Under the pieces are notes generated by a model. It was given only the letters and a program-made list of their open reading frames with translations. It made no database searches and was not told where the DNA came from. 64,000 bases of DNA. Source: DAOUAT01 sp964551735 (lineage in GTDB: Bacteria; Chloroflexota; Anaerolineae; CG2-30-64-16). The stretch lies in assembly GCA_964551735.1 (NCBI GenBank), contig CAZKEF010000005.1:176565-240564 (forward strand), read 5' to 3'. This document shows, piece by piece, positions 16,578-25,794 of the stretch. Position 1 is the stretch's first letter, and the number at the start of each line of letters is the position of its first letter. Position numbers and translations under genes: made by a program.

Positions 16578-18473
16578 ATGTTCACTTTCTGCACCATTGG
16601 CCCACGCGTCTTGGCAGCAAGCCTGATTCTCGCCTTAGCACTGGTGCCCACGGTTGCAGGCCAAACGACCGATGCGCCGCTCGGCCGCTCGCCCGATTGG
16701 GCTGCGCCGCACGTCTCCGGCCAGCTCATCGTTAAGCTATCGGAGGGCGCCACAGCCAACACAAACGCTCAACTGGCTCGCGCAGGGGCACGCGTTGTCC
16801 GCACATTGCCACAGTTGGGGCTGTCGGTGGTGGAAGTTTCGCCCGACGTGGCCCTGGCGACGATGGCGGCGACCTTAAGGGCCACCGCTGGCGCCGCATG
16901 GGCCGAGCCAAACTATACCTTCACCCTGGACCTGACCCCCAACGATCCTGCCTACCCCACACAAGAGCCTTACCTGAAGCGTATCGAAATGGCTGCGGGG
17001 TGGGAGTACACCACTGGCCGGCCCGAGATCGTGATCGCCATCCTTGACACCGGCGTCAACATGGCGCATCCTGACCTCGCCTCGGCCATTTGGGTGAACC
17101 CTGGCGAGATCTCCGGCGATGGCGTTGATAACGATGCCAACGGTTTTATTGACGATATCAACGGTTGGGACTTCGCGGATAATGACAACCTGCCGGACGA
17201 CGATCACGGCCACGGCACCCACGTGGCAGGGATTGCAGGCGCGCGTGTCAACAACGGTATCGGCATCGCCGGGGTAGCGGGCGCGGTCACACTGATGCCG
17301 GTGGACGTCTTCCGCGGCGGGATCGGGACTTACGAGGATCTGATCCGCGCCATCATCTACGCCACCGACAACGGCGCGCACGTCATCAACTTGAGCTTGG
17401 GGGCATCCAGCTACAGCCTTGGGGAACAGATGGCGGTAGACTACGCATGGGCGCGCGGGGTGGTGGTGGTGGCTGCCGCTGGAAACACGGGCACGGAGCG
17501 GTATCACTACCCCGCGGCGCACGAGCACGTCATTGCTGTGGCTGCTACCACCAGAGACGATGTGTTAGCCAACTTTTCCACCCGCGGCGACTTCGTTGAT
17601 GTAGCTGCGCCGGGCGTCTCGATCTACTCCACCTACCGCGACGGGGCTTATGCATTCATGAGCGGCACCAGCATGGCAACGCCCCATGTGGCCGGCCTGG
17701 CTGGGCTCATCCTTGCACGCAACCCTGCCCTGACGCCTGATGCGGTGCGCGCCTTGATCGAGGGCAACGCCGATGACCTGGGCGCCTACGGTTGGGATGA
17801 CGCGTTCGGACACGGCCGGATCAACGCGCGCAGGACGCTGGCGGCTACGCTGCCCAGCGAGGAGCCGGTGCTGCCTCCTGAGCCGGGGCCGCCGTTGGCT
17901 GTGTGGCCGCCCGGCTGTCAGGAGCTGATCCCCGATGGCGATTTCGAAGCGGGCGCAGCCGCATGGCAGCTCAGCGGCAGTGCGCTGGTGGATACGACGC
18001 AGGCCTATTCCGGCACGCAGGCGCTGCATTTGCCCGGCGGGCCGGATACCCGCGCGGCTGTCACCCGGACAGTGACGTTGCCGTCCTGGCCACCGGTTCC
18101 GATGGCCGGAACGCTGTGGTTCGCCTATCGCATCGAGACCAGCGATTGGGGGCGGGGCGCTACGCCCAGCTTTCCCTACGATGACTGGTTAACCGTTGAG
18201 TTCCGATCGGCAAAAGGGCAGTTGGTCTCGTCACTGCTGCGCACAGGCAACACGGCCGACACTTCCAGCAGCGGGCTGCCGTGGGATCGCTATCTGTATC
18301 GCATGGAGCGGGTCGCATTGGGCATCCTGAAGGAGGCGGGGGATGTGAACCTGGTGTTTACCGCGGCCAACGATGCGGACAGCGCGGCCACCAGTTTTTG
18401 GATCGATGAGGTCCGGTTTTGTGCGACGAACGGGTATGTGAATTACTGGCCCCTGGTGATGTGGAGCCCCTGA
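16578..18473 (+). CDS. Secreted subtilisin-like serine protease (S8 family)
   Basis: The 631-residue precursor has a signal peptide (about 1-28, ending near TVAGQ). An inhibitor I9-like propeptide follows (about 45-118), then the S8 catalytic domain. The triad is D157 (AILDTGVN), H212 (HGHGTHVAG) and S365 (SGTSMATPH), with oxyanion residue N303 (AAAGNTG). A proline-rich linker near 430-445 leads to a C-terminal beta-rich domain (LIPDGDFEAGAAAWQLSG), resembling carbohydrate-binding or jelly-roll modules. It should be exported and degrade extracellular protein. The start at 16578 is preferred to upstream in-frame codons because AGGAG lies six bases before it and a signal peptide begins there. 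Confidence 0.93.
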   Translation: MFTFCTIGPRVLAASLILALALVPTVAGQTTDAPLGRSPDWAAPHVSGQLIVKLSEGATANTNAQLARAGARVVRTLPQLGLSVVEVSPDVALATMAATLRATAGAAWAEPNYTFTLDLTPNDPAYPTQEPYLKRIEMAAGWEYTTGRPEIVIAILDTGVNMAHPDLASAIWVNPGEISGDGVDNDANGFIDDINGWDFADNDNLPDDDHGHGTHVAGIAGARVNNGIGIAGVAGAVTLMPVDVFRGGIGTYEDLIRAIIYATDNGAHVINLSLGASSYSLGEQMAVDYAWARGVVVVAAAGNTGTERYHYPAAHEHVIAVAATTRDDVLANFSTRGDFVDVAAPGVSIYSTYRDGAYAFMSGTSMATPHVAGLAGLILARNPALTPDAVRALIEGNADDLGAYGWDDAFGHGRINARRTLAATLPSEEPVLPPEPGPPLAVWPPGCQELIPDGDFEAGAAAWQLSGSALVDTTQAYSGTQALHLPGGPDTRAAVTRTVTLPSWPPVPMAGTLWFAYRIETSDWGRGATPSFPYDDWLTVEFRSAKGQLVSSLLRTGNTADTSSSGLPWDRYLYRMERVALGILKEAGDVNLVFTAANDADSAATSFWIDEVRFCATNGYVNYWPLVMWSP

Positions 18474-18486
18474 TGCGCAACGCCGC

Positions 18487-18987
18487 CTAACGCTGCTCGG
18501 TGACCCATTCGTGCAGGAACTGCGTCGTGGACTCGAAGGCCAGCGCATCCCAGGGGATCTCGTCCGCCGCGAACCAGGCCACCTCGCTGACATCGTCGGC
18601 TGCGAGCAGGGTGCGATCCATCGGCTCCGCACGGTAGAGCAACAGGATGCCGCGGCGTTGGGCCCATCCAGCCAGCGGCGCGATCGTGTGGAGGCCCAGC
18701 ACCCGCACCGTAACCCCGGTTTCCTCCGCGATCTCTCGCGCTAACGCCTCTTCGGGCAGTTCGTCGGCATCCATGTAGCCAGCAGGCAGCGCCCAATAGC
18801 CGATGCGGGGCACGACGCCGCGGCGCACCAGCAGCACCCGCGCGCCGTCGCTCACCAGCGCGGCCACGGCCACTTTGGGATCGTCAAAGTGGATGAAGCC
18901 GCAGTAGCGGCACAGCCTGCGCGGCCGGCCAAACTTGACACCTTCAGCCAGCGGCGCACCGCAATGAGGACAGTAGGTATAGGTCAT
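18487..18987 (-). CDS. NUDIX hydrolase with N-terminal zinc ribbon
   Basis: The 166-residue protein begins with a zinc ribbon (C6, C9, C26, C29: YCPHCG and CRYCG). A NUDIX domain follows. The NUDIX box spans residues 70-92, with the conserved G-x5-E-x7-REIAEETGV pattern. The zinc ribbon plus NUDIX layout is typical of ADP-ribose or NADH pyrophosphatase-like enzymes that hydrolyse nucleoside diphosphates linked to another group. The substrate is not fixed by sequence. It lies tail to tail with the subtilase gene, 13 bases apart, and no strong ribosome binding site is seen before the ATG. Confidence 0.9.
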   Translation of the reverse strand: MTYTYCPHCGAPLAEGVKFGRPRRLCRYCGFIHFDDPKVAVAALVSDGARVLLVRRGVVPRIGYWALPAGYMDADELPEEALAREIAEETGVTVRVLGLHTIAPLAGWAQRRGILLLYRAEPMDRTLLAADDVSEVAWFAADEIPWDALAFESTTQFLHEWVTEQR

Positions 18988-19058
18988 AGGAGTCAGCGAA
19001 TCCCCCAGGGAGGCTGCGTGCTCTGCACCTTACGAATCAGCGTAGCGCGAACCATACC

Positions 19059-20060
19059 TCATGCATCACGCTCCACCTCCTCACGCACGGCGCGCAGGTT
19101 CGAGAACGGCGCGTTGACGGGTGCAACGCAGCCGGATGCGACGATCAGTCGGCGGCCGCCAGTCTGCGCGATGGCATCGGCCACGCGGGCGCGCACTTGC
19201 GCCGGGTCACCGCGCAGCAGATCGTCCCAATGCTCCAGCCCACCCGATACGGCGCCGGGGAAACGGCGCATGCCCTCGGCAAGGCTAGGCCCCGACTCAC
19301 GGTCGTGCCAGTTGAGCGCCTGCACAGGGTAATCCGCCACCAGCTCAAACATCCCGGCAGGGCCATGCAGGTGCGCCATGTTGAACCACAGGTCGACAAC
19401 GGCCCCTAGGATGCGCCGGTCGTAGGGCTCCCCGAAGGCGCGGTATTCCGGCTCGCTCAGCAGGCTGTAGTTTGCCATTTGCACCGCGTAGTAAATGCCC
19501 GCGATCCCCAGCGGCTTGCAGGCCTGGATGAAAAGCAGCGTGCTTTGGGTGATCGTCTCCAGGCCGGCGTGCACCGCCTCGGGCGTCCGGCGCAGGTGGG
19601 CCAGCAGGGTGAGTGGCCCGGCCAGGTTCTTGGCCTGGGCGAGCGGGCTGAACACCGTTTGAATGAACGGCACTTCCTGGCCGACGCCGTCGCGGATCAG
19701 CGCCAGGGCGCGCAGTTGGTCCGCCAGCCGGCCTGCGTGCGGGTCAAGCTGGGGCAGGGCGGCCCAGTCCTCCGGTTGGGTGATGACCCGCCGCGTGTAT
19801 TCACGATTGCCCTCGTCACCGCCCATCCAGCGGTCCTCTGCGCCCCAATCCACCAGGCAGAAGCTGCTGGCCGGCGATACCTTGATGAAGTCCCAATCGT
19901 ACTGGGCCTGCCATTGCAGCGTGGCTGTAGCCAGGTCGTCCGGCCGTTGATCATCGCCCGGAAAATGGCGCCACAATGCCACCGCCGGTCGATCAACCGG
20001 GTGGCCGGCGAATGTTGCGGTCAGCCGCTCGCGGCGGGTCATGGTCGCTGTATTAGCCAT
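19059..20060 (-). CDS. Uroporphyrinogen decarboxylase-family protein (methyltransferase-like, not HemE)
   Basis: The 333-residue protein has the TIM-barrel fold of the UroD/MtaA/CmuA family: an N-terminal TRRERLTATFAGHPVDRPAV and a C-terminal LIVASGCVAPVNAPFSNLRA. The SGC cysteine and nearby His residues resemble the zinc site of corrinoid-protein methyltransferases such as MtaA, while HemE-specific active-site motifs are not apparent. It may transfer methyl groups between a corrinoid or methoxylated substrate and a thiol; this is inference. It lies seven bases downstream of dgkA on the same strand, at the end of the yqeY-pgpH-ybeY-dgkA run. Confidence 0.8.
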   Translation of the reverse strand: MANTATMTRRERLTATFAGHPVDRPAVALWRHFPGDDQRPDDLATATLQWQAQYDWDFIKVSPASSFCLVDWGAEDRWMGGDEGNREYTRRVITQPEDWAALPQLDPHAGRLADQLRALALIRDGVGQEVPFIQTVFSPLAQAKNLAGPLTLLAHLRRTPEAVHAGLETITQSTLLFIQACKPLGIAGIYYAVQMANYSLLSEPEYRAFGEPYDRRILGAVVDLWFNMAHLHGPAGMFELVADYPVQALNWHDRESGPSLAEGMRRFPGAVSGGLEHWDDLLRGDPAQVRARVADAIAQTGGRRLIVASGCVAPVNAPFSNLRAVREEVERDA

Positions 20061-20066
20061 GTCCTG

Positions 20067-20432
20067 TCATCTCCCCACAACAATGTCCCATACGCGCGGG
20101 CCGAAGACCGCCAGGCCCACGCCGACGGCTGCGATGGCAGTCACCAGCACCGCGCCGGCGCCGACATCCTTGGCCGTCTTGGCCAGCGGATGCTGGCGTT
20201 GCGTCAATTGATCTACAGCCAGCTCAGCCACCGTGTTCACCATCTCGGCGCTAAAGACCACGCCGATAGTCACACATAACACAGCCCATTCGACGGCTGT
20301 GACCCGAAGAAGGACGCCTGCCGCGATCGCCAGACAGGCTGCCAGCGCATGCACACGCGCGTTGCGCTGCGTGCGCATCACATAAGCGAGCCCCTGGAAG
20401 GCGAAAACGAAGCCGCGCAGGAACGCTTTCAT
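20067..20432 (-). CDS. dgkA: Diacylglycerol/undecaprenol kinase
   Basis: The 121-residue membrane protein has three predicted helices. Its active-site residues E63, N66, E70 and D74 (SAEMVNTVAELAVD) show the same 3-4-4 spacing as E69, N72, E76 and D80 of E. coli DgkA. In Gram-positive-type bacteria this family phosphorylates undecaprenol to recycle the cell-wall lipid carrier. It sits nine bases after ybeY, which is a widespread neighbour order (pgpH, ybeY, dgkA). The ATG start lacks a strong ribosome binding site, suggesting translational coupling. Confidence 0.92.
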   Translation of the reverse strand: MKAFLRGFVFAFQGLAYVMRTQRNARVHALAACLAIAAGVLLRVTAVEWAVLCVTIGVVFSAEMVNTVAELAVDQLTQRQHPLAKTAKDVGAGAVLVTAIAAVGVGLAVFGPRVWDIVVGR

Positions 20433-20441
20433 GCTGCAAGC

Positions 20442-20948
20442 TCAGTCGGCGGCCGCGGCCAGGGCCAGGATAGCATCCTGCCGCGCCCACATGGCCGCTT
20501 CTGCTTCCGGCTCGGCGTGATCGTAGCCCAACAAATGAAGCACGCCGTGCACCGCCAGCAGGCGCAGTTCGTCGCGCAATGAACGGCCCAACTCGGCGGC
20601 TTGGCGTCGTGTGAAGGGAAGCGCGATGACGATATCACCCAGGTAGGCGGCCATCTCGGGCGCGCTGACGAACCCGGGCGTGGGGTCCTGCGCCGGAAAC
20701 GAGAGCACATCGGTTGGTCCCTCTACTGCGCGGTACTGCTGGTTCAGCTCGGCCATTTCTTCGTCGGTGGTGATCACCAGGGTTAGTTCGCCATCAGGCC
20801 AGCCTTCGACTGTCAAAGCATGGACGACGACCCGTGCCAGGTCGGCCGCATCTACCTCGCCCAGGTAGGATTCGGCAACTTCAACGATTATCTTGTCGTC
20901 CGTGGGCAGCTCAGAAGGCGGGTTGGCTGCCGGAAGGTTGGGTGGCAT
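20442..20948 (-). CDS. ybeY: Endoribonuclease YbeY (16S rRNA maturation)
   Basis: The 168-residue protein has the YbeY zinc motif H-x3-H-x5-H as H134, H138 and H144 (AVHGVLHLLGYDH). It also has the conserved ALTVEGWPDGELTLVITTDE and RAVEGPTDVLSFP segments. YbeY is a single-strand RNase that takes part in 16S rRNA 3'-end maturation and ribosome quality control. Its start at 20948 has AGGAG seven bases upstream and lies 38 bases inside the end of the pgpH gene, so translation is coupled. The short N-terminal extension rich in Pro and Asn is unusual but harmless. Confidence 0.95.
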   Translation of the reverse strand: MPPNLPAANPPSELPTDDKIIVEVAESYLGEVDAADLARVVVHALTVEGWPDGELTLVITTDEEMAELNQQYRAVEGPTDVLSFPAQDPTPGFVSAPEMAAYLGDIVIALPFTRRQAAELGRSLRDELRLLAVHGVLHLLGYDHAEPEAEAAMWARQDAILALAAAAD

Positions 20949-23148
20949 CAGATAACTCCTGGGCAGATTTCTGTTGAGCTGGTTCCTGAACGGGTTCGCT
21001 TTGGGAGGTCGGACTGCCAGCGGACGCTGCGGCTTGGGTTTTCGCTATGTCAGCGGGGTAGTTGATGCGCGGATGGTGCAAGCCGCGCAAAACGTCCACA
21101 AATGCCCGACGCACGGCGCTTAGATCGGCAATCGTCAGTGAGCACTCGTCGAGCTGGCCTGACAGCAGCCGGCTCTGGATGCTCTCGCCCACGATTCGGT
21201 CCAACTCTTCGATGGAAGCGGGACGTCTTGCACGGACGGTGGCCTCAGCGCCATCGGCCAGCATGGTGATCGCTGTCTCTCGGCTCTGGGGCTTGGGACC
21301 CGGGTAGCTGAATTGGGCTTTATCGACCGCTTCGGGCGAGCCAGCCTGTTGCACCGCTTGATGGTAGAAATAGGACACCAACAGTGTTCCCTGGTGTTCA
21401 GGGATGAAAGCAATCACCCGTCGAGGCAATCGATACTTGCGCGCCAGGTCAATCCCATCTTTTACATGCGTCACGATGATCTGGGCGCTGGTGTATGGGT
21501 CAAGCCGGGCATGTGGATCCAGGTTCTCGGTGCGGTTTTCGACAAAGAAGTAGGGCCGGATAGTTTTGCCTACATCATGATAATAGGCGCCCACCCGTGT
21601 CAACAGCGCGTCCGCGCCGATGGCCTCGGCCGCGCGTTCAGCCATATTGCTCACGAGCAGCGTGTGATGATAGGTGCCGGGCGCCTTCAGCAGTAGCTGG
21701 CGGAGCAAGGGATGGGTGGGCCGCGAGATCTCCAGCAGTTGTAGCGGGGTTGTCACACCGAACAGGGCGCCGATGAGGTAAAGCGCCAACATCGTTACTG
21801 TAATGGCGATCAGGCTGTTGACGATCGCGGCGAACGCGAGCTCTAGCATACCGCGCACGTCCCACGCGCCGCTCATAACCCGAAATGTCAACACGACCAG
21901 TAAGTCGGCGACGGTGATGTACAGCGCCGCCCAGGCAAAGTTTGCCAGGTGATCGCCCCGCCGCAACTTCAGGGTGCCCACCAACATGCCGGCCAAGCCA
22001 TAGGTCATTATCGCCAGATCGCCACCGGTCAGCCAGCCGATGAGCAACGCGGCCAGGCCAGCGACCACCAGGCTAACGCGCAGATTGATGACGATCGCGA
22101 GGATGATGGTCAGCGCCGCGTAAGGGTAGAGATACGGCAATACGGCCCGCGCCGGAATCATGATCTTTGCGGCCAGTACCGCCAACACGATGACGGAAGC
22201 CATGAGCAACAACTCGGTGGACTTAAGCCAGAGCTGTGGTTCCTGGCGCCACAGGTAGTAGATCAGGATCACACCTAACAACAGAACGAAACCGGCAGTG
22301 CTGCTCAACTCAAGCCACGACCACCTGGGTTGCTGCAGCCCCAACGCTTTTAGCACCTCGATATCCAGGTTCGTAACCAGATCGCCGGTGCGCAAGATGG
22401 TTTCATTTCGTTCCACGGTGTTGGTCACCGGTTCGGTCGCATCGCGCGCAGCCTGGCGCCGCTGTTCGGTGCGCTCGGCGTTGAAAAAGCTGTTGGGGAC
22501 CAACAGGTCCTGTACGACTGCGATCACGATCGCCGCATCATCATCACCCAGATCGAGCCGGACGCGCGCAGCCACTTTACGCCGCTCGTCGGCCAGGTTG
22601 TTTTCGCGGATCTCTTCGCGCATGACGCGTTCCAACACGACCTGGATCTCGGCCGCCACACGCTCCCAAGCCGGACCAGGCAGCGCCACGATGCGGTCAA
22701 TCACGGTTTGCGGCAAGTCCAGAGCTGTGATGGCAGCGATATAGGACGCCTTGAGCTGCGCATCAGCAAAGCTGTCGCTCCGCACGCTGGCGATGTAGTC
22801 CAGGATCTGACCGGTAAGGGTGAATTGCTGCCGGCCGACGCGTGCCTGGGGTGGATCGTAGAACTCACCGACGGCATTCGCAGCCGCCTGGCGTCGCTGC
22901 TCGGTCAGAATCTCGCTGACATAGGTGATCTGCCGGGGCGCCATGATGTCGCGCGGTGATACATCGCCCACCTGCAGCGCGACCTGGCCGGTGAACGGCA
23001 AACGCATTACGAGGATCGCAATGATCAGAGCCACCGCCGCCAGCCAGATAGCTGCGACTCGCAGCCTTGCTGGCCAGGGGATATCCTGCGATCGCATGGG
23101 GCGGCCGCGGCGCGCAAGGGACTGTGCACCGGACGCATCGTTCATCAT
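20911..23148 (-). CDS. pgpH: 7TMR-HD family phosphohydrolase (PgpH-like, probable c-di-AMP phosphodiesterase)
   Basis: The 745-residue protein has an N-terminal membrane helix (about 27-47), an extracellular 7TMR-HDED sensor region (about 60-270), a bundle of seven helices (about 280-480) and a cytoplasmic HD domain. The catalytic His-Asp pair is H524-D525 in VGAYYHDVGKT. The PgpH family hydrolyses c-di-AMP to pApA in Listeria and related bacteria; c-di-AMP activity here is by family only. The C-terminal 25 residues are low-complexity (Ser/Gln/Pro) and overlap the ybeY start. Start codon ATG at 23148 follows AAAGGCG. Confidence 0.92.
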   Translation of the reverse strand: MMNDASGAQSLARRGRPMRSQDIPWPARLRVAAIWLAAVALIIAILVMRLPFTGQVALQVGDVSPRDIMAPRQITYVSEILTEQRRQAAANAVGEFYDPPQARVGRQQFTLTGQILDYIASVRSDSFADAQLKASYIAAITALDLPQTVIDRIVALPGPAWERVAAEIQVVLERVMREEIRENNLADERRKVAARVRLDLGDDDAAIVIAVVQDLLVPNSFFNAERTEQRRQAARDATEPVTNTVERNETILRTGDLVTNLDIEVLKALGLQQPRWSWLELSSTAGFVLLLGVILIYYLWRQEPQLWLKSTELLLMASVIVLAVLAAKIMIPARAVLPYLYPYAALTIILAIVINLRVSLVVAGLAALLIGWLTGGDLAIMTYGLAGMLVGTLKLRRGDHLANFAWAALYITVADLLVVLTFRVMSGAWDVRGMLELAFAAIVNSLIAITVTMLALYLIGALFGVTTPLQLLEISRPTHPLLRQLLLKAPGTYHHTLLVSNMAERAAEAIGADALLTRVGAYYHDVGKTIRPYFFVENRTENLDPHARLDPYTSAQIIVTHVKDGIDLARKYRLPRRVIAFIPEHQGTLLVSYFYHQAVQQAGSPEAVDKAQFSYPGPKPQSRETAITMLADGAEATVRARRPASIEELDRIVGESIQSRLLSGQLDECSLTIADLSAVRRAFVDVLRGLHHPRINYPADIAKTQAAASAGSPTSQSEPVQEPAQQKSAQELSDATQPSGSQPAF

Positions 23149-23167
23149 TGCGCCTTTCAGCTAATCA

Positions 23168-23617
23168 TCACGCCAGTAACTCACGCACAACACGGTTGAT
23201 CAGTTGGCCGTCGGCTTGCCCGCGCAATTCTGCTGTCAGCCGTTTCATTATAAGGCCGAATCCCTTGCTGTCAGCCACACCTAGCTCGGCGATGACGGCC
23301 TGTGCCCGCTGGCGGACGGCCGTTTCGTCGAGTTGCTGGGGCAGGTAGGCTTCCAATACAGATAGTTCGGCCTCTTCCTGGGCGACCAGGTCGGGCCGGC
23401 CGCCTTTGGCAAACTCGGCCGCGCTATCGCGGCGCTGCTTGACTTGCTTGATGATGATCTGAAGCACGTCCTCATCAGTCAAGGTGTGTTGCTGCGCACC
23501 CGAGACTTTCGCTTCGGTGATGGCTGTTTTGACGGCCCGGATCGCCAGCTTGCGGACGGTGTCTCCACTGCGCATGGCTTCTTTCAGGTCTGCATCCAAG
23601 CGTTCTTCGAAGGTCAT
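23168..23617 (-). CDS. yqeY: YqeY/GatB-domain protein
   Basis: The 149-residue protein matches the YqeY family: MTFEERLDADLKEAMRSGD at the start, AIRAVKTAITEAKVS, and a C-terminal GFGLIMKRLTAELRGQADG. This fold is the tRNA-binding tail domain of GatB, used in amidotransferases for Gln-tRNA and Asn-tRNA. The free-standing protein's function is not known. It is the first gene of the minus-strand yqeY-pgpH-ybeY-dgkA run, with GGAG eight bases before the ATG and 19 bases to pgpH. Confidence 0.92.
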   Translation of the reverse strand: MTFEERLDADLKEAMRSGDTVRKLAIRAVKTAITEAKVSGAQQHTLTDEDVLQIIIKQVKQRRDSAAEFAKGGRPDLVAQEEAELSVLEAYLPQQLDETAVRQRAQAVIAELGVADSKGFGLIMKRLTAELRGQADGQLINRVVRELLA

Positions 23618-23669
23618 ATGCTTTCTCCGTTCAAAGGTAACAGGCTATGAAGTGGATCATTACAATACA

Positions 23670-24992
23670 TCAAGGCCGCGCCATTTCGCCCCACAGCGTA
23701 TCGGCCTCCAGCCGTAACAAGCGCACAGCCGTGATACGGTTATGCAGATCGGTGTCGGCCGGCGCCGGCGCCAACACGCGCAAGTAGTTGTCGGTGAGAC
23801 CTGACCAGGCCGCCGTGTTCGAACCGTCGTTCACCCGGTTTTCCCACAGCACCGGCCGCGTGCTGCCCAGGAGTTCCGTTCGCACGGCCTGGCCCAACTC
23901 AGCATCCAGCCCGGCGAGCACGCGCATCCGCCGCTTGCGCTCGGCCTCCGATACCTGGTTGCCGAAACGCGCGGCGGCGGTGCCCGCGCGGGCCGAGTAG
24001 CGGAAGATATGCATATGCGCGAAACCGACGCGGCGGGCGAAGGCGACCGTTTCGGCGAACTGTGCCTCGGTCTCGCCCGGGAAGCCCGCGATCAGATCGG
24101 TGGTTACGGTGAGCCCGGGGATGCTGGCCCGAGCTGCTGCCACCAGCGCCTCGAACTCGGCCGCGGTGTTTCGCCGCGCCATGCGCCGTAACACCGCATC
24201 GCTGCCCGATTGCGCGGGCAAGTGGAGGTGTGGCATTAACCGGCCGTCGCTCTGCGTCCAAAGCTGAAAAAAGTCCGGCGTCAGGTCAAACGGCTCCAAC
24301 GACGATAGCCGTAGCCGCGGGATCGGTGTCTCCGCCAGCAGCGCAGACACCAACCCTTTCAGGCTCTCGCCCAGGTCCGCGCCATAGCCGCCCAGGTGCA
24401 CGCCGGTGAGCACGGCCTCCTGGTAGCCCTCGGCGTGCAGGGCGTTGACCTCGGCCACCAGGTCGGCGATGGGCCGGCTGTGCTCCTCCCCCCGCGCCAC
24501 CGTGACGATGCAGAAGGTGCACCGGTTGCGGCAGCCATCTTGGACTTTGATAAAGGCACGGGTGCGGGAGGCGTATTGCGTATTGCGTACTGCGTGCTGC
24601 GTGCTGCGTGATCCGCCATCCGCCGCCTCGCCGAACCGCTGATTCACCGATTCGCCATTCACTGATTCGATGATCCGCAGCAGGTCGTCTTTGCGCGTGT
24701 TGCCAATGACAAGCTCGACCTTGGGGAGGGCCGCGACGGCCTCGCCTTCCAGCGTGGCATAGCAGCCGGTGACGATCAGCCGGGCCGCCGGGTTGACGCG
24801 GGCCATTTGCCGGGCGAGCTGCCGCGTCTGCCGGGCGGCTTCACCAGTCACGGCGCAGCTGTTCAGCACACACAGGTCTGCGGCCGCGGCGGAACCGGCC
24901 AGCTCGTGGCCGGCCGCGGCCAACTGCCGGCCCAGGCTAACCATCTCCGCGTAGTTCAAGCGACAGCCCAACGATTCCAGGTACACACGCAT
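23670..24992 (-). CDS. mtaB: tRNA ms2t6A methylthiotransferase, MtaB-like radical SAM enzyme
   Basis: The 440-residue enzyme adds a methylthio group to t6A37 of tRNAs. The N-terminal UPF0004 domain has cluster cysteines C10, C46 and C77. The radical SAM motif is C154-x3-C158-x2-C161 (DGCRNRCTFC), and a TRAM-like domain closes the C-terminus. Between the two domains, residues about 110-143 are a low-complexity insertion (with NQRFGEAADGG and STQHAVRNTQYASR) encoded by tandem microrepeats. Normal family members have a short linker there. The start is set by the conserved MRVYLESLGCRLN; a promoter lies so close that the mRNA may be leaderless. Confidence 0.9.
   Translation of the reverse strand: MRVYLESLGCRLNYAEMVSLGRQLAAAGHELAGSAAAADLCVLNSCAVTGEAARQTRQLARQMARVNPAARLIVTGCYATLEGEAVAALPKVELVIGNTRKDDLLRIIESVNGESVNQRFGEAADGGSRSTQHAVRNTQYASRTRAFIKVQDGCRNRCTFCIVTVARGEEHSRPIADLVAEVNALHAEGYQEAVLTGVHLGGYGADLGESLKGLVSALLAETPIPRLRLSSLEPFDLTPDFFQLWTQSDGRLMPHLHLPAQSGSDAVLRRMARRNTAAEFEALVAAARASIPGLTVTTDLIAGFPGETEAQFAETVAFARRVGFAHMHIFRYSARAGTAAARFGNQVSEAERKRRMRVLAGLDAELGQAVRTELLGSTRPVLWENRVNDGSNTAAWSGLTDNYLRVLAPAPADTDLHNRITAVRLLRLEADTLWGEMARP
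24571..24675. repeat. In-frame microrepeat inside the mtaB-like gene
   Basis: Tandem degenerate words GCGTATTGCGTATTGCGTAC and GCGTGCTGCGTGCTGCGTGA are followed by CCGATTCGCCATTCACTGAT-type words. The same ACGCAATACGCAAT words occur in frame in the membrane protein gene at 58318-58370. Confidence 0.85.
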
Positions 24993-24998
24993 GGGCAC

Positions 24999-25027
24999 AG
25001 TATAACGGAAAGCGCGCACTACAACAA
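24999..25027 (-). promoter_or_regulatory. Promoter of the mtaB-like gene, possibly leaderless
   Basis: On the minus strand TTGTTG (25022-25027) and TATACT (24999-25004) are separated by 17 bases. The expected start point falls at about 24992-24993, which is the ATG itself. Confidence 0.55.
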
Positions 25028-25060
25028 ACCGTGGCGCAAGATGGCCGCTTACGTTACACG

Positions 25061-25765
25061 TCAGAACAGGTCGCCGCAACCGGTCGGCGGCCGCCAACCG
25101 GCGGCATCCCACGCCAGGAGGTAAAGCTCCTCGGCCAGGCTGCCCTCGGGCTGCGAGAGCATCCACTGCGTGTCCGCGGCCTGGGTGCGATGGCAGGCCA
25201 GCGCGGCGCGCTTGGCCGGCTCGAACGCCCGGATGTCCACGGCCACATCCACCGCCTCGCGCGACACACAAGCGAACGCCGGCCCTTCGGGGCTGGCCTC
25301 CTCCGGGCAGGTGATCACCTGGTGCCACAGCCGGCGCACGCCCAAGCGGTCGGCCGCGCCCTCCAGCGCCTGGCGCACAGCCCGGTGCACCGCCATGTGG
25401 TCGGGGTGCCGGGTGATGCCCTGGTCATCGAAGGTGACGACAGCGTCCGGGGCGATGCGGCGGATGTGCGCGGTCAACTCACGAACCAGGGCGTCCATGT
25501 CCCACTCGGCCGCGCCGCCGTCAGGGTAGTCCAGCAGCACCAGATCGCTCACCCCTAGCGTCGCGGCCGAGCAGCGCAGCTCCGCGCTCCGCAGCGCGGC
25601 CAGCGCCTCCTTTGTGTCCGCCAGCCCGGCCGACTGGCCCGCCTCCCCGCGCGTCGCGCAGATCAGCGCGGTGCGGACGCCCGCGGCCGCGGCCTTTGCC
25701 AACGTCCCGGCCATGCCGAACGCCTCATCGTCGGGGTGGGCGGTGATGACAAGCAGTGTGGTCAC
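25061..25765 (-). CDS. PIG-L family deacetylase (LmbE-like)
   Basis: The 234-residue protein has the zinc-binding AHPDDE motif at residues 9-14 and a second motif RHPDHMAVH. A TFDDQGI loop is typical of LmbE/PIG-L N-deacetylases. Family members deacetylate N-acetylglucosaminyl compounds such as GlcNAc-malate (bacillithiol), mycothiol precursors or glycolipids; which one applies here is unknown. The GTG at 25765 is chosen because AGGAG lies eight bases upstream and the protein then begins directly with the first beta strand. The open frame continues upstream through repeat family F but is not coding. Confidence 0.9.
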   Translation of the reverse strand: MTTLLVITAHPDDEAFGMAGTLAKAAAAGVRTALICATRGEAGQSAGLADTKEALAALRSAELRCSAATLGVSDLVLLDYPDGGAAEWDMDALVRELTAHIRRIAPDAVVTFDDQGITRHPDHMAVHRAVRQALEGAADRLGVRRLWHQVITCPEEASPEGPAFACVSREAVDVAVDIRAFEPAKRAALACHRTQAADTQWMLSQPEGSLAEELYLLAWDAAGWRPPTGCGDLF

Positions 25766-25794
25766 GTGCAGAACTCCTATCGCCGAAAGCCGCC

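Noticed and set aside
24571..24675. CRISPR-like tandem repeats
   Set aside because: Repeat units are short and contiguous, there are no unique spacers, and no cas genes are present; the same holds for the other microrepeats.
24993..25328. N-terminal extension of the mtaB-like gene
   Set aside because: It is antisense to the PIG-L gene end; the conserved MRVYLESLGC start is downstream.
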